Below are positions 30,179-40,227 of a stretch of DNA of 64,000 bases, one piece after another. The first letter of the stretch is position 1. Every line of letters begins with the position of its first letter. The notes under the pieces are model-generated. The model did not search any database. It was not told where the DNA came from and worked only from the letters and a program-made list of their open reading frames with translations. The DNA comes from SKKY01 sp965228015 (lineage in GTDB: Bacteria > Bacillota > Peptococcia > Peptococcales > SKKY01), in the NCBI GenBank assembly GCA_965228015.1, contig OZ245787.1, positions 1,116,001-1,180,000 on the forward strand, given 5' to 3'. A program made the position numbers and the translations under genes.

Positions 30179-30460
30179 TTAACCAAATTTATATTGGATT
30201 CCATATCCACCCTTTGGATTTTGCCAGTCAATTACTTTATAAGTACAAGCATATCTGCAGGTTCCGCACTCAACACAGCCTTCATATGCTGTAAGGATTC
30301 TGTTTTCAAGTTCATTCCAGGTATATACTCCCGCCGGACAAACATAAGTGCAGGGTTTATCTTTACAACCAAGACATTTTTCCGGGTCTGTAACTTTTAA
30401 ATATGTTTCCTTATATGATTTATACCTGTTAGCAAATAATTTATCATCTAATTTACTCAT
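30179..30460 (-). CDS. fixX: FixX/EtfX ferredoxin-like protein
   Basis: A 93-residue protein with two iron-sulfur cysteine sets: CLGCKDKPCTYVCP and CVECGTCRYAC. FixX accepts or passes electrons between Etf and the FixC quinone oxidoreductase. Its ATG overlaps the fixC stop (ATGA), showing tight coupling in etfBA-fixCX. Intact. Confidence 0.92.
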   Translation of the reverse strand: MSKLDDKLFANRYKSYKETYLKVTDPEKCLGCKDKPCTYVCPAGVYTWNELENRILTAYEGCVECGTCRYACTYKVIDWQNPKGGYGIQYKFG

Positions 30461-31755
30461 ACCAGCACCCTCCAGAAATTATATACATCCTTGGCCATGC
30501 TCATTACATGTCTCTTTTTGAAAGCATCTCTCATCATCTTTTTCTGAACATCTTTTTTGGGAGTTCCATCAACATTAAAGAATGTATACATAGCATCAGA
30601 AACAAGTTCAGGATAAAGGGCAAAAAGTTCTGGATTATGATCAAAGTATTCAGATGACTTTTTATATTTTTTAAGATCTTTAATAATAAAGGTTTCTTCA
30701 AGCTTCTTTTGATAAGAAGACAAGGTTTCTTCGTTGAAAATTCCTTTTGAAGAAGCAGCTATTACCGTTTCACCAGCAATCTTTCCAGAGATCATTGCCA
30801 TATTTGATCCTTCTCTGTGAAGTCCGTTTACCATCCGAGCCGCATCTCCTGCCACTAAAACTCCATTTCCATAAAGCTTTGGCATTGCATTGTATCCACC
30901 TTCAGGTATCATATGTCCTGCGTACTCCTTTATTTCTCCTCCTCTGATAAGAGGCTTAACCATAGGATTATTCTTAAAAGATTCCAATAGATCATTGGGA
31001 CTCATTTTACTTTTTATAAGCTGACTCATTAGAGCTCCGGTACCAATAGAAATACTTTCTTTGTTAGTATAAATAAAACCCGTTCCTACCATCCCTTTTG
31101 TAGAGTCACCGATAACTTCAATTGTTGCTCCAAAGCCCTTTTCCAAGGCAAATCTGTCTTCTATTTTTTCTTCATCAAGATAGATTACTTCTTTAACTGC
31201 AACTGCAAGGTAATCTTCTTTCATGTTCATTTTTTGCATCTTTAATACCTTTTGAGTAAGCATACTGTTTACACCTTCGGCAACTATTACTACATCGGCA
31301 AAAATATCTCCCTCTGCCCTTCCACATTTTACACCAATAACTTTTCCATCTTTTTCGATAATATCTTCAACTACGGTTTCACAAATCAGAAGTCCGCCCT
31401 TTGCTTTAAGTTTTTCTCCCATCCACTTATCAAAATGAGCTCTGAAAACTGAAAAAGCGTTATAAGGTTCTTCAGCAAACCTTTGATTTCTGTGTCCGAA
31501 TTTAGTTACTGATTCCCCTGTGAGAAACCAATAATTTTCTTCAGTAATTGGTCTTTCTAAAGGAGCTTCCTTCCAAAATTCCGGGAATATCTGAGCTGTT
31601 GGATTACTGTATAAAATTCCTCCCATTACATTTTTGGCTCCAGGGTAATCTCCTCTTTCAATTACAATAATGCTCAAACCTTGATCTGCCATTGTTATAG
31701 CAGCAGAAAGACCCGCAGGACCTGCTCCAACTACTATTACATCAAACTTTTCCAC
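30457..31755 (-). CDS. fixC: FixC/EtfC flavoprotein: electron-transfer-flavoprotein quinone oxidoreductase
   Basis: About 432 residues with the FAD Rossmann motif VVGAGPAGLSAAITMADQG at the N-terminus, an internal GD box (GVLVAGDAARMVNGLHREGS) and a C-terminal quinone-reductase part. GTG 31755 is 7 bases after AGGGGG and starts the conserved EKFDVIVVGAG; the longer frame reads into etfA. In EtfABCX complexes this subunit passes electrons to quinone or ferredoxin partners. Intact. Confidence 0.92.
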   Translation of the reverse strand: MEKFDVIVVGAGPAGLSAAITMADQGLSIIVIERGDYPGAKNVMGGILYSNPTAQIFPEFWKEAPLERPITEENYWFLTGESVTKFGHRNQRFAEEPYNAFSVFRAHFDKWMGEKLKAKGGLLICETVVEDIIEKDGKVIGVKCGRAEGDIFADVVIVAEGVNSMLTQKVLKMQKMNMKEDYLAVAVKEVIYLDEEKIEDRFALEKGFGATIEVIGDSTKGMVGTGFIYTNKESISIGTGALMSQLIKSKMSPNDLLESFKNNPMVKPLIRGGEIKEYAGHMIPEGGYNAMPKLYGNGVLVAGDAARMVNGLHREGSNMAMISGKIAGETVIAASSKGIFNEETLSSYQKKLEETFIIKDLKKYKKSSEYFDHNPELFALYPELVSDAMYTFFNVDGTPKKDVQKKMMRDAFKKRHVMSMAKDVYNFWRVLV

Positions 31756-31765
31756 TCTAAACCCC

Positions 31766-32995
31766 CTATGAACCAAGTTTTTTTCTGAAAGCTTCTGTAA
31801 GCTTCGGAAGAATAGTCTGAAAATCTCCAACAATACCATAATCAGCAATATTAAATATTGGTGCATTTTCGTCACAATTGATTGCAATAATTACATCCGA
31901 AGTTTGCATACCTACAAGATGCTGAATTGCTCCAGAAATACCAACGGAAATATATAATTTAGGTCTTACTGTAAAACCTGTCTGACCTACCTGATGGCTA
32001 ACATCAATCCAGCCTGCCTCAACAGCAGCCCTGGAAGCTCCTATTGTTCCCCCAAGAACTTCTGCCAGATCTTCAATAAGCTTCATGTTTTCTTTTGTGC
32101 CTATTCCTTTTCCTGCGGCAACAATTACATCTGCCTTGTCTAAATATACTGCTCCGGATTTCTCGGAAATTTTTTCAATAATTTTAGTAAAAACATCTTC
32201 TTCCTTCATTTCCAGTTCTTCTTTAATTACTTTACCTGTTCTGTCCGATTTTTTTACAGGCATTTCCATAACCTTTGGTCTTACTGTAGCCATTTGTGGT
32301 CTGTGATCCGCACAAACAATTGTTGCCATAACATTTCCGCCAAAAGCTGGCCTTGTTTGACGAAGAAGTCTAGTTTCTTCCTCTATAGAAAGCTCTGTAC
32401 AATCTGCAGTAAGCCCAGTGCTGACAAGTGTAGCTGTGTGACCAGCAAGATCACGGCCAAGGGTTGTAGCTCCCATTAAGACAATTTCCGGAGAATATTC
32501 TTTAATTAATTTTGATAAAGCTTGAGAATAAGGCTCTGTACGATAATCTTTTAATACTGGATTATCAACTACATAAACTGTATCTGCTCCATAAGCAAAG
32601 CAATCCGGAATAATTCTGTCAACCTTCTCCCCAAGAACAACTCCAGCAACCTCAGTACCTAATTTATCTGCAAGCTTTCTTGCCTCTCCAATAAGCTCCC
32701 AGGAAACTTCCGCTGCCTCTCCGTTGCTTTGTTCAACAAGAACCCATACTCCGGAACAATTGGTATTAGCCTCTTCGGCAGAAATAACTTTTTTTGGCTT
32801 TGTATCTTTAGGTTTAATATATCCTTCCAGTTCTATCGCAGATGTAGGACAAACACGAACACATTTGCCGCATTTTATACATTTTTCTTCATCTACAACA
32901 GATATTCCATTTACAATTTCTAAAGCATCAACAGGGCAGGCCTGTACACATATGCCACATCCAATACACTTTTTTGCCGTTATTATTAGTGCCAT
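31766..32995 (-). CDS. etfA: electron transfer flavoprotein alpha subunit with N-terminal 2[4Fe-4S] ferredoxin domain
   Basis: Residues 1-65 are a bacterial ferredoxin domain (CIGCGICVQACP, CIKCGKCVRVCP). The Etf alpha part follows, ending in the FAD-binding block GQTGFTVRPKLYI and ISGAIQHLVGMQTSD. ATG 32995 is 6 bases after the GGGGGGAGG tract and starts at the ferredoxin. With EtfB and FixCX this matches the EtfABCX type, several of which bifurcate electrons from NADH to ferredoxin and quinone. Bifurcation is inferred from the gene set. Confidence 0.93.
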   Translation of the reverse strand: MALIITAKKCIGCGICVQACPVDALEIVNGISVVDEEKCIKCGKCVRVCPTSAIELEGYIKPKDTKPKKVISAEEANTNCSGVWVLVEQSNGEAAEVSWELIGEARKLADKLGTEVAGVVLGEKVDRIIPDCFAYGADTVYVVDNPVLKDYRTEPYSQALSKLIKEYSPEIVLMGATTLGRDLAGHTATLVSTGLTADCTELSIEEETRLLRQTRPAFGGNVMATIVCADHRPQMATVRPKVMEMPVKKSDRTGKVIKEELEMKEEDVFTKIIEKISEKSGAVYLDKADVIVAAGKGIGTKENMKLIEDLAEVLGGTIGASRAAVEAGWIDVSHQVGQTGFTVRPKLYISVGISGAIQHLVGMQTSDVIIAINCDENAPIFNIADYGIVGDFQTILPKLTEAFRKKLGS

Positions 32996-33012
32996 CTTTT
33001 TGCCTCCCCCCA

Positions 33013-33828
33013 TTAATTTGGAATAATAACTGAAGGAACCAACTTATTTATTAAATAATCTATGGTTTCATCAGCTTTATTTTCATCAAAATATATTTTT
33101 TCTCCGCCATGTTTTTCTTCAGGTGCAAAAATATCTCTTACCATGGTAGGAGAACCGCTTAAGCCTATTCTTTTTTCTTCAAGATTTAAATCATTTTTTC
33201 CCCAAACAATTGCCTTGTATCTGGCAGCTTTAATTAAATCCGGAAGGCTTTCATAGCGAACTTCATTAATATCCCGATTTGCCGTAATTACTGCCGGCAT
33301 TTTAGTTTCTGTTATTTCGTATCCTGATTTAACTTTTCTCTTTACCTTTACTGAACTATCTTCAAAATTACATTCTTCTATGGAATTAATATAGGTAAGA
33401 AGGGGATAATTTAAGCGAGCTGCTATTCCAGGACCTACTTGAGCAGTATCACCATCAATAGCCTGCTTCCCGCAAAATACCAAATCAACTTTATCTTTTT
33501 CTGATATTTTATTAATCGCCATTGAAAGAACATAACTGGTTGCTAATGTGTCTGCACCTGCAAAGCTTCTGTCGCTTAGTAATATACTTTCATCTGCTCC
33601 TACTCCTACTGCTTTATTTAATATTTCTTCTGCCATTTGAGGACCCATTGTTATAACTGTTACTTTTCCCCCATATTTGTCTTTCAGTCTCAATGCCTCT
33701 TCCAGGGCATTTATATCATAAGGGTTAATTATTGAAGGAACACCCACTCTCACAAGGGTATTAGTTTCTGGATCAATTTTAACCTCAGTAACATCTGGTA
33801 CCTGTTTTAAACAAACAATACTATGCAT
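33013..33828 (-). CDS. etfB: electron transfer flavoprotein beta subunit
   Basis: 271 residues with the EtfB signature CGKQAIDGDTAQVGPGIAA, the segment that binds the second nucleotide or flavin in bifurcating Etfs. It starts MHSIVCLKQVPDV behind AGGAGG. First gene of etfBA-fixCX; it directly follows ahbB. Intact. Confidence 0.95.
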   Translation of the reverse strand: MHSIVCLKQVPDVTEVKIDPETNTLVRVGVPSIINPYDINALEEALRLKDKYGGKVTVITMGPQMAEEILNKAVGVGADESILLSDRSFAGADTLATSYVLSMAINKISEKDKVDLVFCGKQAIDGDTAQVGPGIAARLNYPLLTYINSIEECNFEDSSVKVKRKVKSGYEITETKMPAVITANRDINEVRYESLPDLIKAARYKAIVWGKNDLNLEEKRIGLSGSPTMVRDIFAPEEKHGGEKIYFDENKADETIDYLINKLVPSVIIPN

Positions 33829-33839
33829 TCAGAATCCTC

Positions 33840-34307
33840 CTATATAAAATATTTCATACTGGTTTTTTTGTATTCCTTGGTGCTGTATAAAAGTTTGTAA
33901 GAAATTATTCTGTCATCATTAGTAATCTTTTTCACTATCTCAGAAGCTTCCTCCTCAGAATTACAGTGAATCATGGCATATAAATCATAGGGAAAATCTT
34001 CCATTCTTGGTCGGTTATAGTAATGTGTAACTTCTTGGAAAGCAGCTATTTTTTCTCCCAGATTATTTATGTATTCCTCTTTAGTTTCTATAACTATCAT
34101 TGGATTATAATTTAGGCCAATCTTTCGATGGGCAAGAACTGCACCCATTCTTCTAAGGAAACCTTGATCAATTAAAAAATTAATTTCTTTAAAAAGATTT
34201 TCTTCAGTAATTCCCAGATTTGTTGCAATATCCGAAAAGGGCTCCTTGGAATGAGGAATATCTTCCTGAAGAATTTTTACAATAGATTTTTGTATTTCAG
34301 TAAGCAT
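33840..34307 (-). CDS. ahbB: siroheme decarboxylase subunit, AhbB/NirDL type (Lrp/AsnC fold)
   Basis: 155 residues: an AsnC-type winged helix (FSDIATNLGITEENLFKEI, RRMGAVLAHRKIG) and a ligand domain with THYYNRPRMEDFPYDLYAMI, the region holding the siroheme-decarboxylase His/Arg residues. AhbAB removes two acetate carboxyls from siroheme in the alternative heme route. ATG 34307 overlaps the stop of the broken ahbA. Which of the two is formally A or B is uncertain. Confidence 0.85.
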   Translation of the reverse strand: MLTEIQKSIVKILQEDIPHSKEPFSDIATNLGITEENLFKEINFLIDQGFLRRMGAVLAHRKIGLNYNPMIVIETKEEYINNLGEKIAAFQEVTHYYNRPRMEDFPYDLYAMIHCNSEEEASEIVKKITNDDRIISYKLLYSTKEYKKTSMKYFI

Positions 34308-34768
34308 TTACTCATCCCCCTCAGGAATTTTAAATACCGCTCTCAATTTAAATAATTTCTCCGCAGGAAGCCTGTTAACAAAACAACCTATCTTTCTTTC
34401 TATTTCTGAGATTATTATATTTTTTGTTTCTTCATTTTCTGTTATTAATGTAAACCAGACATTATATTCATAATTTCTTTTATAATTATGAATATAATGC
34501 CAGGATAAGAATTTAATACTTCTGCTACATCATCTGCCTTTTCAGGATTAACTTTTATTGCACAAAGAAGACTGGCATAGCCAAGTTCCTTAGAAGAAAA
34601 AAGGCCTCCAATTCTTCTTATAATATTATCTTCTTTTAGTTTAGTAATTCTATCAATAACTTCGTCCTCAGATAAACTCAGCTTTTCTCCAGTGACTTTA
34701 TATGGGCGGTTAACAAGAGGAAAATCATGCTGAATTACCTGAAGTATTCTTTTGTCAGTGTTATCCAT
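34308..34768 (-). pseudogene. ahbA: siroheme decarboxylase subunit, AhbA type, frameshifted
   Basis: ATG 34768 follows AAGGTGTG. The N-terminal winged helix (VTGEKLSLSEDEVIDRITKL, RRIGGLFSSKELGYAS) is in frame; after SYPGI the frame breaks and the rest (HNYKRNYEYNVWFTLI, VNRLPAEKLFKLRAVFKIP) is in another frame to TAA 34308. An extra TA in the TATA-rich stretch near 34490-34500 explains it (PGIIHNYKR when removed). The catalytic region lies after the break. Confidence 0.8.
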
Positions 34769-34774
34769 AATTTA

Positions 34775-35761
34775 TCACACCTTATTTAAAATACACCAAG
34801 AGTCTTCTGCCATATAATCTCCGTCATAATTATAATATGCTCTGGCACGGCATCCTCCGCAGATAAATTTATAACCACAATCTCCACAGCCACCGGAATA
34901 ATCTTCGATTCTCATTTTTTGAAAAACCGGACTTTCCTTCCATATTTTATCAAAAGGCTCTTCTTTTACATTTCCAACTCTCAAGCCAAAATATGCACAG
35001 GGCTGTACATTTCCCTTTGGAGAAATTATGCAATAGCTTATACCTGCAATGCAACCTTTGGAAAATCTCATATTCATTTCTTTTTCTTTTGCTATCCTCA
35101 TAAATCGAGGAGCACAGGTTGGCTTAATTTCAATATTTACTTCCTTTTGTTTCTCAAGAACCTTATTTAATACTTCTTCATTTTCACTTTCAGAAAGCAT
35201 ATCTGATTCAATATTTAAGCCTCTTCCCGTAGGAATAAGGAAGAATAAGTGATGGACTTTTGCACCCTTAGTCACAGCAAAATCTGTCAGTGCCTCCATT
35301 TCAGGCAAATTCCATTTCATAACCGTGGTATGAATTTGAAATTCTAAACTCACCTTATTGCATATACCCATACCTCTTACAGCTTCTTCAAAAGCATTTT
35401 CATATTTTCTTAATTTATTATGCTTATTTGAATCAAGGCTATCAAGGCTAACGCCAATTCTTACTGCTCCAGCTTCTTTTAATTTATAGGCCAGTTCCTC
35501 TGTTAAAAGGGTTCCATTTGAACCTATTGCCGGGCGAAGCTCAACACTTTTTGCATGAGCAATTAATTCAACTATATCAGGACGCATTAATGGCTCTCCG
35601 CCACTGAAAATCATAATCATAAATCCTGCATTTTTAATTTCAGTAATAAGCTTCATACCTTGTTCTGTTGTAAGCTCTCCTGCAGATTCTTCTCCGCTTT
35701 CTCTGTAACAATGGTCACAATACATATTACATTTATTTATTGTGTTCCAGGATATAATCAA
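34775..35761 (-). CDS. ahbD: radical SAM heme-pathway enzyme AhbD/NirJ2
   Basis: Converts iron-coproporphyrin III to heme by two oxidative decarboxylations. The radical SAM motif is CNMYCDHC, followed by IFSGGEPLMRPD; the SPASM region has CAYFG and CGDCGYKFICGGCRAR for extra clusters. TTG 35761 is 7 bases after GGGAGAG and starts IISWNTINKCN as in NirJ2; an ATG at 35791 lies inside ahbC without a good site. About 328 residues, intact. Confidence 0.85.
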   Translation of the reverse strand: MIISWNTINKCNMYCDHCYRESGEESAGELTTEQGMKLITEIKNAGFMIMIFSGGEPLMRPDIVELIAHAKSVELRPAIGSNGTLLTEELAYKLKEAGAVRIGVSLDSLDSNKHNKLRKYENAFEEAVRGMGICNKVSLEFQIHTTVMKWNLPEMEALTDFAVTKGAKVHHLFFLIPTGRGLNIESDMLSESENEEVLNKVLEKQKEVNIEIKPTCAPRFMRIAKEKEMNMRFSKGCIAGISYCIISPKGNVQPCAYFGLRVGNVKEEPFDKIWKESPVFQKMRIEDYSGGCGDCGYKFICGGCRARAYYNYDGDYMAEDSWCILNKV

Positions 35762-35765
35762 CTTT

Positions 35766-36944
35766 TCACTCTCCCAAACCAATTTCTTCATCTGTCAGAT
35801 AGCAGGCTGGATCCTCCATCCAGAAATCATCAAATACTGCTTCTGCTCTTGGTCTGAAGTTCCCATTACATAATTCAAGATATTTACATTTACTGCACCT
35901 CCCTTTTAAAAGAGGTTTCCTGTCTTTCATTCCCTGTAAAACAGGATGTGCTGCTTCTGTCCATATCTGGCTAAACTTTTTGTCTTTAATGTTTCCAAAG
36001 GTATGATTCATAGTAAACTAATCTGCATGAACATTACCAAGCCAATCTATTTCACCTATAGCAATACCTGAACGATTTCCACCATTACGTTTTATTAATT
36101 CGTAAATCATCTTTGCTCTTTCGGGATCTTTTTCCAGGTATCTTGTGTAAATATAAACTGCGTCACAGTGATTATCTACAGTAAGAATTTCTTTCTCGTC
36201 TCCCTTGGCATAGAAATTGATAGTATGATTTACAATGTTATCAATGACTTTCCTTTTTTCTTCATGGCTGACATCTTATTCAATGAGTTCTTTTCCCCTG
36301 CCGGAATACACCAGGTGATAAAAACAAACCCTTGGAATTTTTTCCTTTTCTATTAGTTCGAAAATCCCATCAATTTCCTGATAGTTATGTTTATTTATTG
36401 TAAAACGTAAGCCGACTTTTTGACCTGCTTCCTGACAATTTCTTATTCCCTCAAGGGCTTTTTGAAAAGCTTTATTGCTGCCCCTGAACTTATTATTTGT
36501 ATCTTCCAGCCCGTCAAGACTGATTCCTACATAACTTATACCAATTTCTTTAATTTTTTTGCCATTTCAGGAGTAATTAAAGTTCCGTTTGTAGAAATTG
36601 TTACCCGGATTCCTTTTGAAATTGCATATTCACACAATTCAAAAAATATCTGGACGAATTAATGGTTCTCCGCCAGAAATTAGCAGCACCGGAACTTTAA
36701 ATTCTGCCAAATCGTCAATCATTTCTATTGCTTCAATAGTAGAAAGTTCACCCTCTGCCGGGCCGTTTTCTGCCTTCGCATAACAGTGAACACATTTTAA
36801 ATTACAAGCTTTTGTAACATTCCAGACTACAGCAGGACCATGATCTTTTAATGCTCCATGTTTATTACCTGAAGAATGAACGCTATATCTTAACTGATCT
36901 CCATAGTTATTACTTTCTGTAACAAGTTTGCTGATACTGATCAA
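35766..36944 (-). pseudogene. ahbC: radical SAM heme-pathway enzyme AhbC/NirJ1, broken
   Basis: TTG 36944 behind AGGAGAG starts a NirJ1-like protein: LRYSVHSSGNKHGALKDHGP, the CNLKCVHC cluster motif, SGGEPLIRPDIF, then in other frames ISYVGISLDGLEDTNNKFRG, and the SPASM end GRCSKCKYLELCNGNFRPRA. Four lesions: extra T in a run near 36645, a lost A near 36555-36561, in-frame TAA near 36276 (KELIE-stop-DVSHEE) and TAG near 36013 (VHAD-stop-FTMNH; CAG in relatives). AhbC makes iron-coproporphyrin III. Confidence 0.8.
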
Positions 36945-37081
36945 ATAAATCTCTCCTAACTGGAAAACTTTGGAATAAAAAATATTATAACATATTAATA
37001 GATAGATATTTCTGAAAATTGGGTATTTTTAATATTATAAATTAGTATTTCAAAATTGCAAATTAAATGGAGTTTAATAAA

Positions 37082-38483
37082 ATGTCTTTTTTCAGTAGAA
37101 TTTGTGAATTGATTTTTATAAATAAACAATTTGGTCCCGGGGAAATTATTGCCCTGTTTATTGCTTTGTCTGTAATTATGATTTCCATAGTAATCTTTTA
37201 TGAAAACTAAAGACCAGAGAAAACTATTGCCTGGCTGTTAATATTATTTGTCTTTCCTTTATTTGGTTTTATATTGTATCTGATTTTTGGTCACAAGTTC
37301 AGAAAGATTAAAAAATATAAAAAGAAAAAATTACTTTCAATAAAAGAATTTAAGACTGTATTCGAAAGAGAAAAAATCAGCCCCGTTGAACCTATTGAAT
37401 ATATAGAAAAAATATTCCTGATAAGAAAAAACTCATTACTCTTCTACATAATATGGAAGATTCTCAATTAAGTTACAGAAACTCAACTAAGATACTTACC
37501 GATGGAAAAGAAACCTTTGAAGATTTTATTTCAGAAATAGAATCTGCCCAAAATCATATTCATATGGAATTTTATATTTTCAGAGATGATAAAACAGGAA
37601 GACTCATTCAAAAACATCTTATAAAGAAAGCCAAAGAAGGTATCGAAGTAAGAATTATTTATGATGGAATGGGAAATATTAAAATAAGTAAAAATTTTAT
37701 TAAAAACTTCACTGAAAACGGAATTCAGGCAATTTGTTTTTCTCCGGTAATTTTTCCTGTTATTAACAACAGAATTAATTACAGAAACCACAGAAAAATT
37801 CTGATTATTGACGGTAAAATTAGCTTATATTGGTAGTTTTAATATTGACAAAGAATATGAAGGAAACCATGGGGGAATTAAAGTCTGGCGAGATACTCAT
37901 TTAAAAATTATGGGAGAAGGGGCAAAACATTTACAAAATGTTTTTATAGATGACTGGTACTATCTGACTAAAGAATCATTAAAAAGTGAAAAATATTTCC
38001 CTGTTATTCTTCATAAAGAAAACTCCGAAAAGGCTGTTATGCAAATTATTAAAGGTGGTCCTGACTCTGAGTGGGAATCTATCATGCAAATGTATTTTAC
38101 AATGGTTTCAAATGCCAGAAAAAGCATCTATATTACAACTCCTTATTTTGTTCCAAACGAAAGTTTACTTATGGCAATAACAAATTCAGCACTTTCTGGT
38201 ATAGATGTAAAAATTCTTATCCCCGGAAAATCTGACTACCTTTTTATGACTCTTGCTTCATCTTCTTATATTAAAGAGTTACTGGAGGCAGGAGTAAAAG
38301 TCTTTGAATATGATAAAGAAAGTTTTGTGCATGCAAAGACAATCGTTGTTGATGGTGAAGTTTCTTCTGTGGGCACAACTAATCTTGATGTAAGAAGCTT
38401 TTCAATGAACTTTGAAATAAATGCTATTGTATACAACAAAAAATGGCTTTGGAATTAGAAAACTCTTTCTGCTTTGATTTGGA
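37082..38483 (+). pseudogene. cls: cardiolipin synthase (PLD family), broken and cut by IS3 copy B
   Basis: ATG 37082 after GGAG. Two N-terminal membrane helices (IIALFIALSVIMISIVIFYE, WLLILFVFPLFGFILYLIFG) and both HKD motifs (HRKILIID and HAKTIVVDG with GTTNLD) are present. Lesions: TAA at 37207 (YEN-stop-RPEKT), frameshifts near 37446, 37813 and 38440, and IS3 copy B at 38484. The last codons continue after the IS at 40130-40192. The enzyme joins two phosphatidylglycerols into cardiolipin. Confidence 0.82.
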
Positions 38484-38508
38484 AGGGGATGCGGACGTTT
38501 TTTTGGAC

Positions 38509-39304
38509 CTAAGCAATTAAATCTAAGCTTTTTCTATAAGTCAATGGACTCATTCCCCCAAGGGAAATTTTAATTCTTTTTTCTGCATACCACCTTAAAT
38601 ATTCATCTAATATTTCAATAAATTGTTTTATTGTGACTTCTTTCCATGAATATCCATAAAACATTTCGTTTTTTTACTCTGCCAAAGAAACCCTCGCATG
38701 CAGAATTATCTGGAGAATAACCTTTCTTTGACATAGAACGAACAAGATGAGCTTTTTTCATTCTCTCAATCCAGCCAGGCCAACGATAGTGTGCTCCACG
38801 ATCCGTATGTACTATAGGTCTTTCATTTTTATTTAAAGTGCTGATGGCTTTGTCTAACATTGTATTTACCAATGTGGCATCAGGAGAGGTTCCAATACTC
38901 CAACTGACTGGCAGCCCATCAAAGCAGTCAATAATTGGAGAAAGATATATTTTCCCGGCAGGAATATGGAACTCGGTTAGATCTGTTAGCCACTTCTGGT
39001 TTGGTTTATCAGCATGAAAATTGTGTTTCAACAAATTTGGCATTACAGGGCTTATCTCACCTTTATATGAGTTGTATTTCTTTTTCTTAATGCCTGGTAT
39101 TGAAAGTTTCTCTTCTTTCATAATTCTTCTAACAATTTTTTCTGAAATAATTATACCGGTTTTCTTTATAACTGAATGAATTCTTCGATAACCATAACGT
39201 TTTGAAGATTCAATAAAAACTTCTTTAATTTTATTACGTAAACTGGAATATTTATCTTCTTTACTTAATACAAAATCCTGATAAAAATAGCTACTTTTTG
39301 CCAT
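38509..39304 (-). pseudogene. IS3-family transposase OrfB, copy B, frameshifted
   Basis: Identical to copies A and C up to the final catalytic Glu region (CEGFFGRVK), then shifts because the run at 38669-38675 has seven instead of six bases. The DDE Glu is kept, but the last 40 residues are lost or replaced. Confidence 0.85.
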
Positions 39305-39305
39305 G

Positions 39306-40082
39306 TTAAGAATTATCAATAAATCTTTTAAAAAAATTCTCTCTTAGGGCATTAATCGCCATGGCTTTTTCACTATTAGAAAGTGTTTTTATGCTAATGC
39401 CCTTATCTTTTTTTATTATTTCTGCTGCTTTTTCCAAAATATCTCTTTTTAACTGAAGATGATATATATCCTTTTTTAATTCTTCCACTTGTTTTAAAAG
39501 AACATCTTTTTCTTTTAATAATAATTTTGCTTGATCATCACTAATATTAGTTTTCACTTTTGGGGATACTTTATCTTTTTTTGGCATTGTCCTATTCCAC
39601 CCTTTTTTTAGAAGCTGATTTTTCCAACTATAAAGCCTCTCACAGGTAATGCCAATTTCATTCGCTACTTCTCTGGCCGATTTTTCCCGTGAGCATAAAG
39701 CTATAACTGCTGCTTCTTTTTGTTCACGAGTATATTTTATCAATGCGTTACCTGAGCGACAATATTTCTTTTGTTCAGGCGCCAATTCTAGTATCCATTT
39801 ATCAAGAGTAGGTCTGCTTGGATATCCAAGAATTCTTGTAGTGCGTCGTACACATTTTCCGTGTTCTAAATAATGATTAACAGCTCTGTATTTTTCTTCT
39901 TCAGAAAATTTTGCTTTTCTTTCACATTCTTTAATTAAGTCACCATTACTTAAATATTGTTTGTACCACGCCGTTAGGGATTTTCTATCTAGGTATCCTA
40001 ACTCCCGCATTACTTGTGCATAACATTTGTCATATTTAATTAATAATTTTACAGCTTTAATTTTTTCTTCGTAGGAATACAT
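39306..40082 (-). CDS. IS3-family transposase OrfA, copy B
   Basis: 258 residues, one residue different from copy A in the coiled coil (LQLKRDILEK instead of LQLERDILEK). Start chosen at the ATG behind AGGAGG, as in the other copies. Since OrfB is frameshifted in this copy, the element depends on the others for movement. Confidence 0.88.
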   Translation of the reverse strand: MYSYEEKIKAVKLLIKYDKCYAQVMRELGYLDRKSLTAWYKQYLSNGDLIKECERKAKFSEEEKYRAVNHYLEHGKCVRRTTRILGYPSRPTLDKWILELAPEQKKYCRSGNALIKYTREQKEAAVIALCSREKSAREVANEIGITCERLYSWKNQLLKKGWNRTMPKKDKVSPKVKTNISDDQAKLLLKEKDVLLKQVEELKKDIYHLQLKRDILEKAAEIIKKDKGISIKTLSNSEKAMAINALRENFFKRFIDNS

Positions 40083-40129
40083 ATGGACATCCTCCTGTAT
40101 TTTTAGTCCAGGTTTTTGTTCGCACCCCC

Positions 40130-40192
40130 GAATCGGCAAATGAAATTACTTTAGAAGATATTGAAAGAAAAAAATACCCAAAATCCTTTTAG
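40130..40192 (+). pseudogene. cls: 3' remnant of the cardiolipin synthase gene
   Basis: Removing IS3 copy B and one GAA joins FDLE to SANEITLEDIERKKYPKSF and a TAG. This fits the C-terminal cardiolipin synthase pattern, though the usual last 15 residues are missing, so another lesion may be present. Confidence 0.65.
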
Positions 40193-40201
40193 GATCCTGG
40201 G
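40170..40201 (-). terminator. terminator of the PDZ lipoprotein gene
   Basis: On the minus strand CCCAGGATCCT pairs with AGGATTTTGGG (two G-U pairs) over a 3-base loop, and TATTTTTTTC follows. It overlaps the cardiolipin synthase remnant. Confidence 0.75.
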
Positions 40202-40227
40202 CAAAACTTTTCTCTCCATTACTTTAG

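Larger units (their letters stand above)
38484..40129 (-). mobile_element. IS3-family insertion sequence, copy B
   Basis: Ends GGGGATGCGGAC and GTTCGCACCCCC (each one or two bases off copies A and C). GAA flanks it on both sides (38481-38484 region and 40130-40132), a 3-bp target duplication as expected for IS3. It lies inside the cardiolipin synthase gene near its 3' end. Confidence 0.9.
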
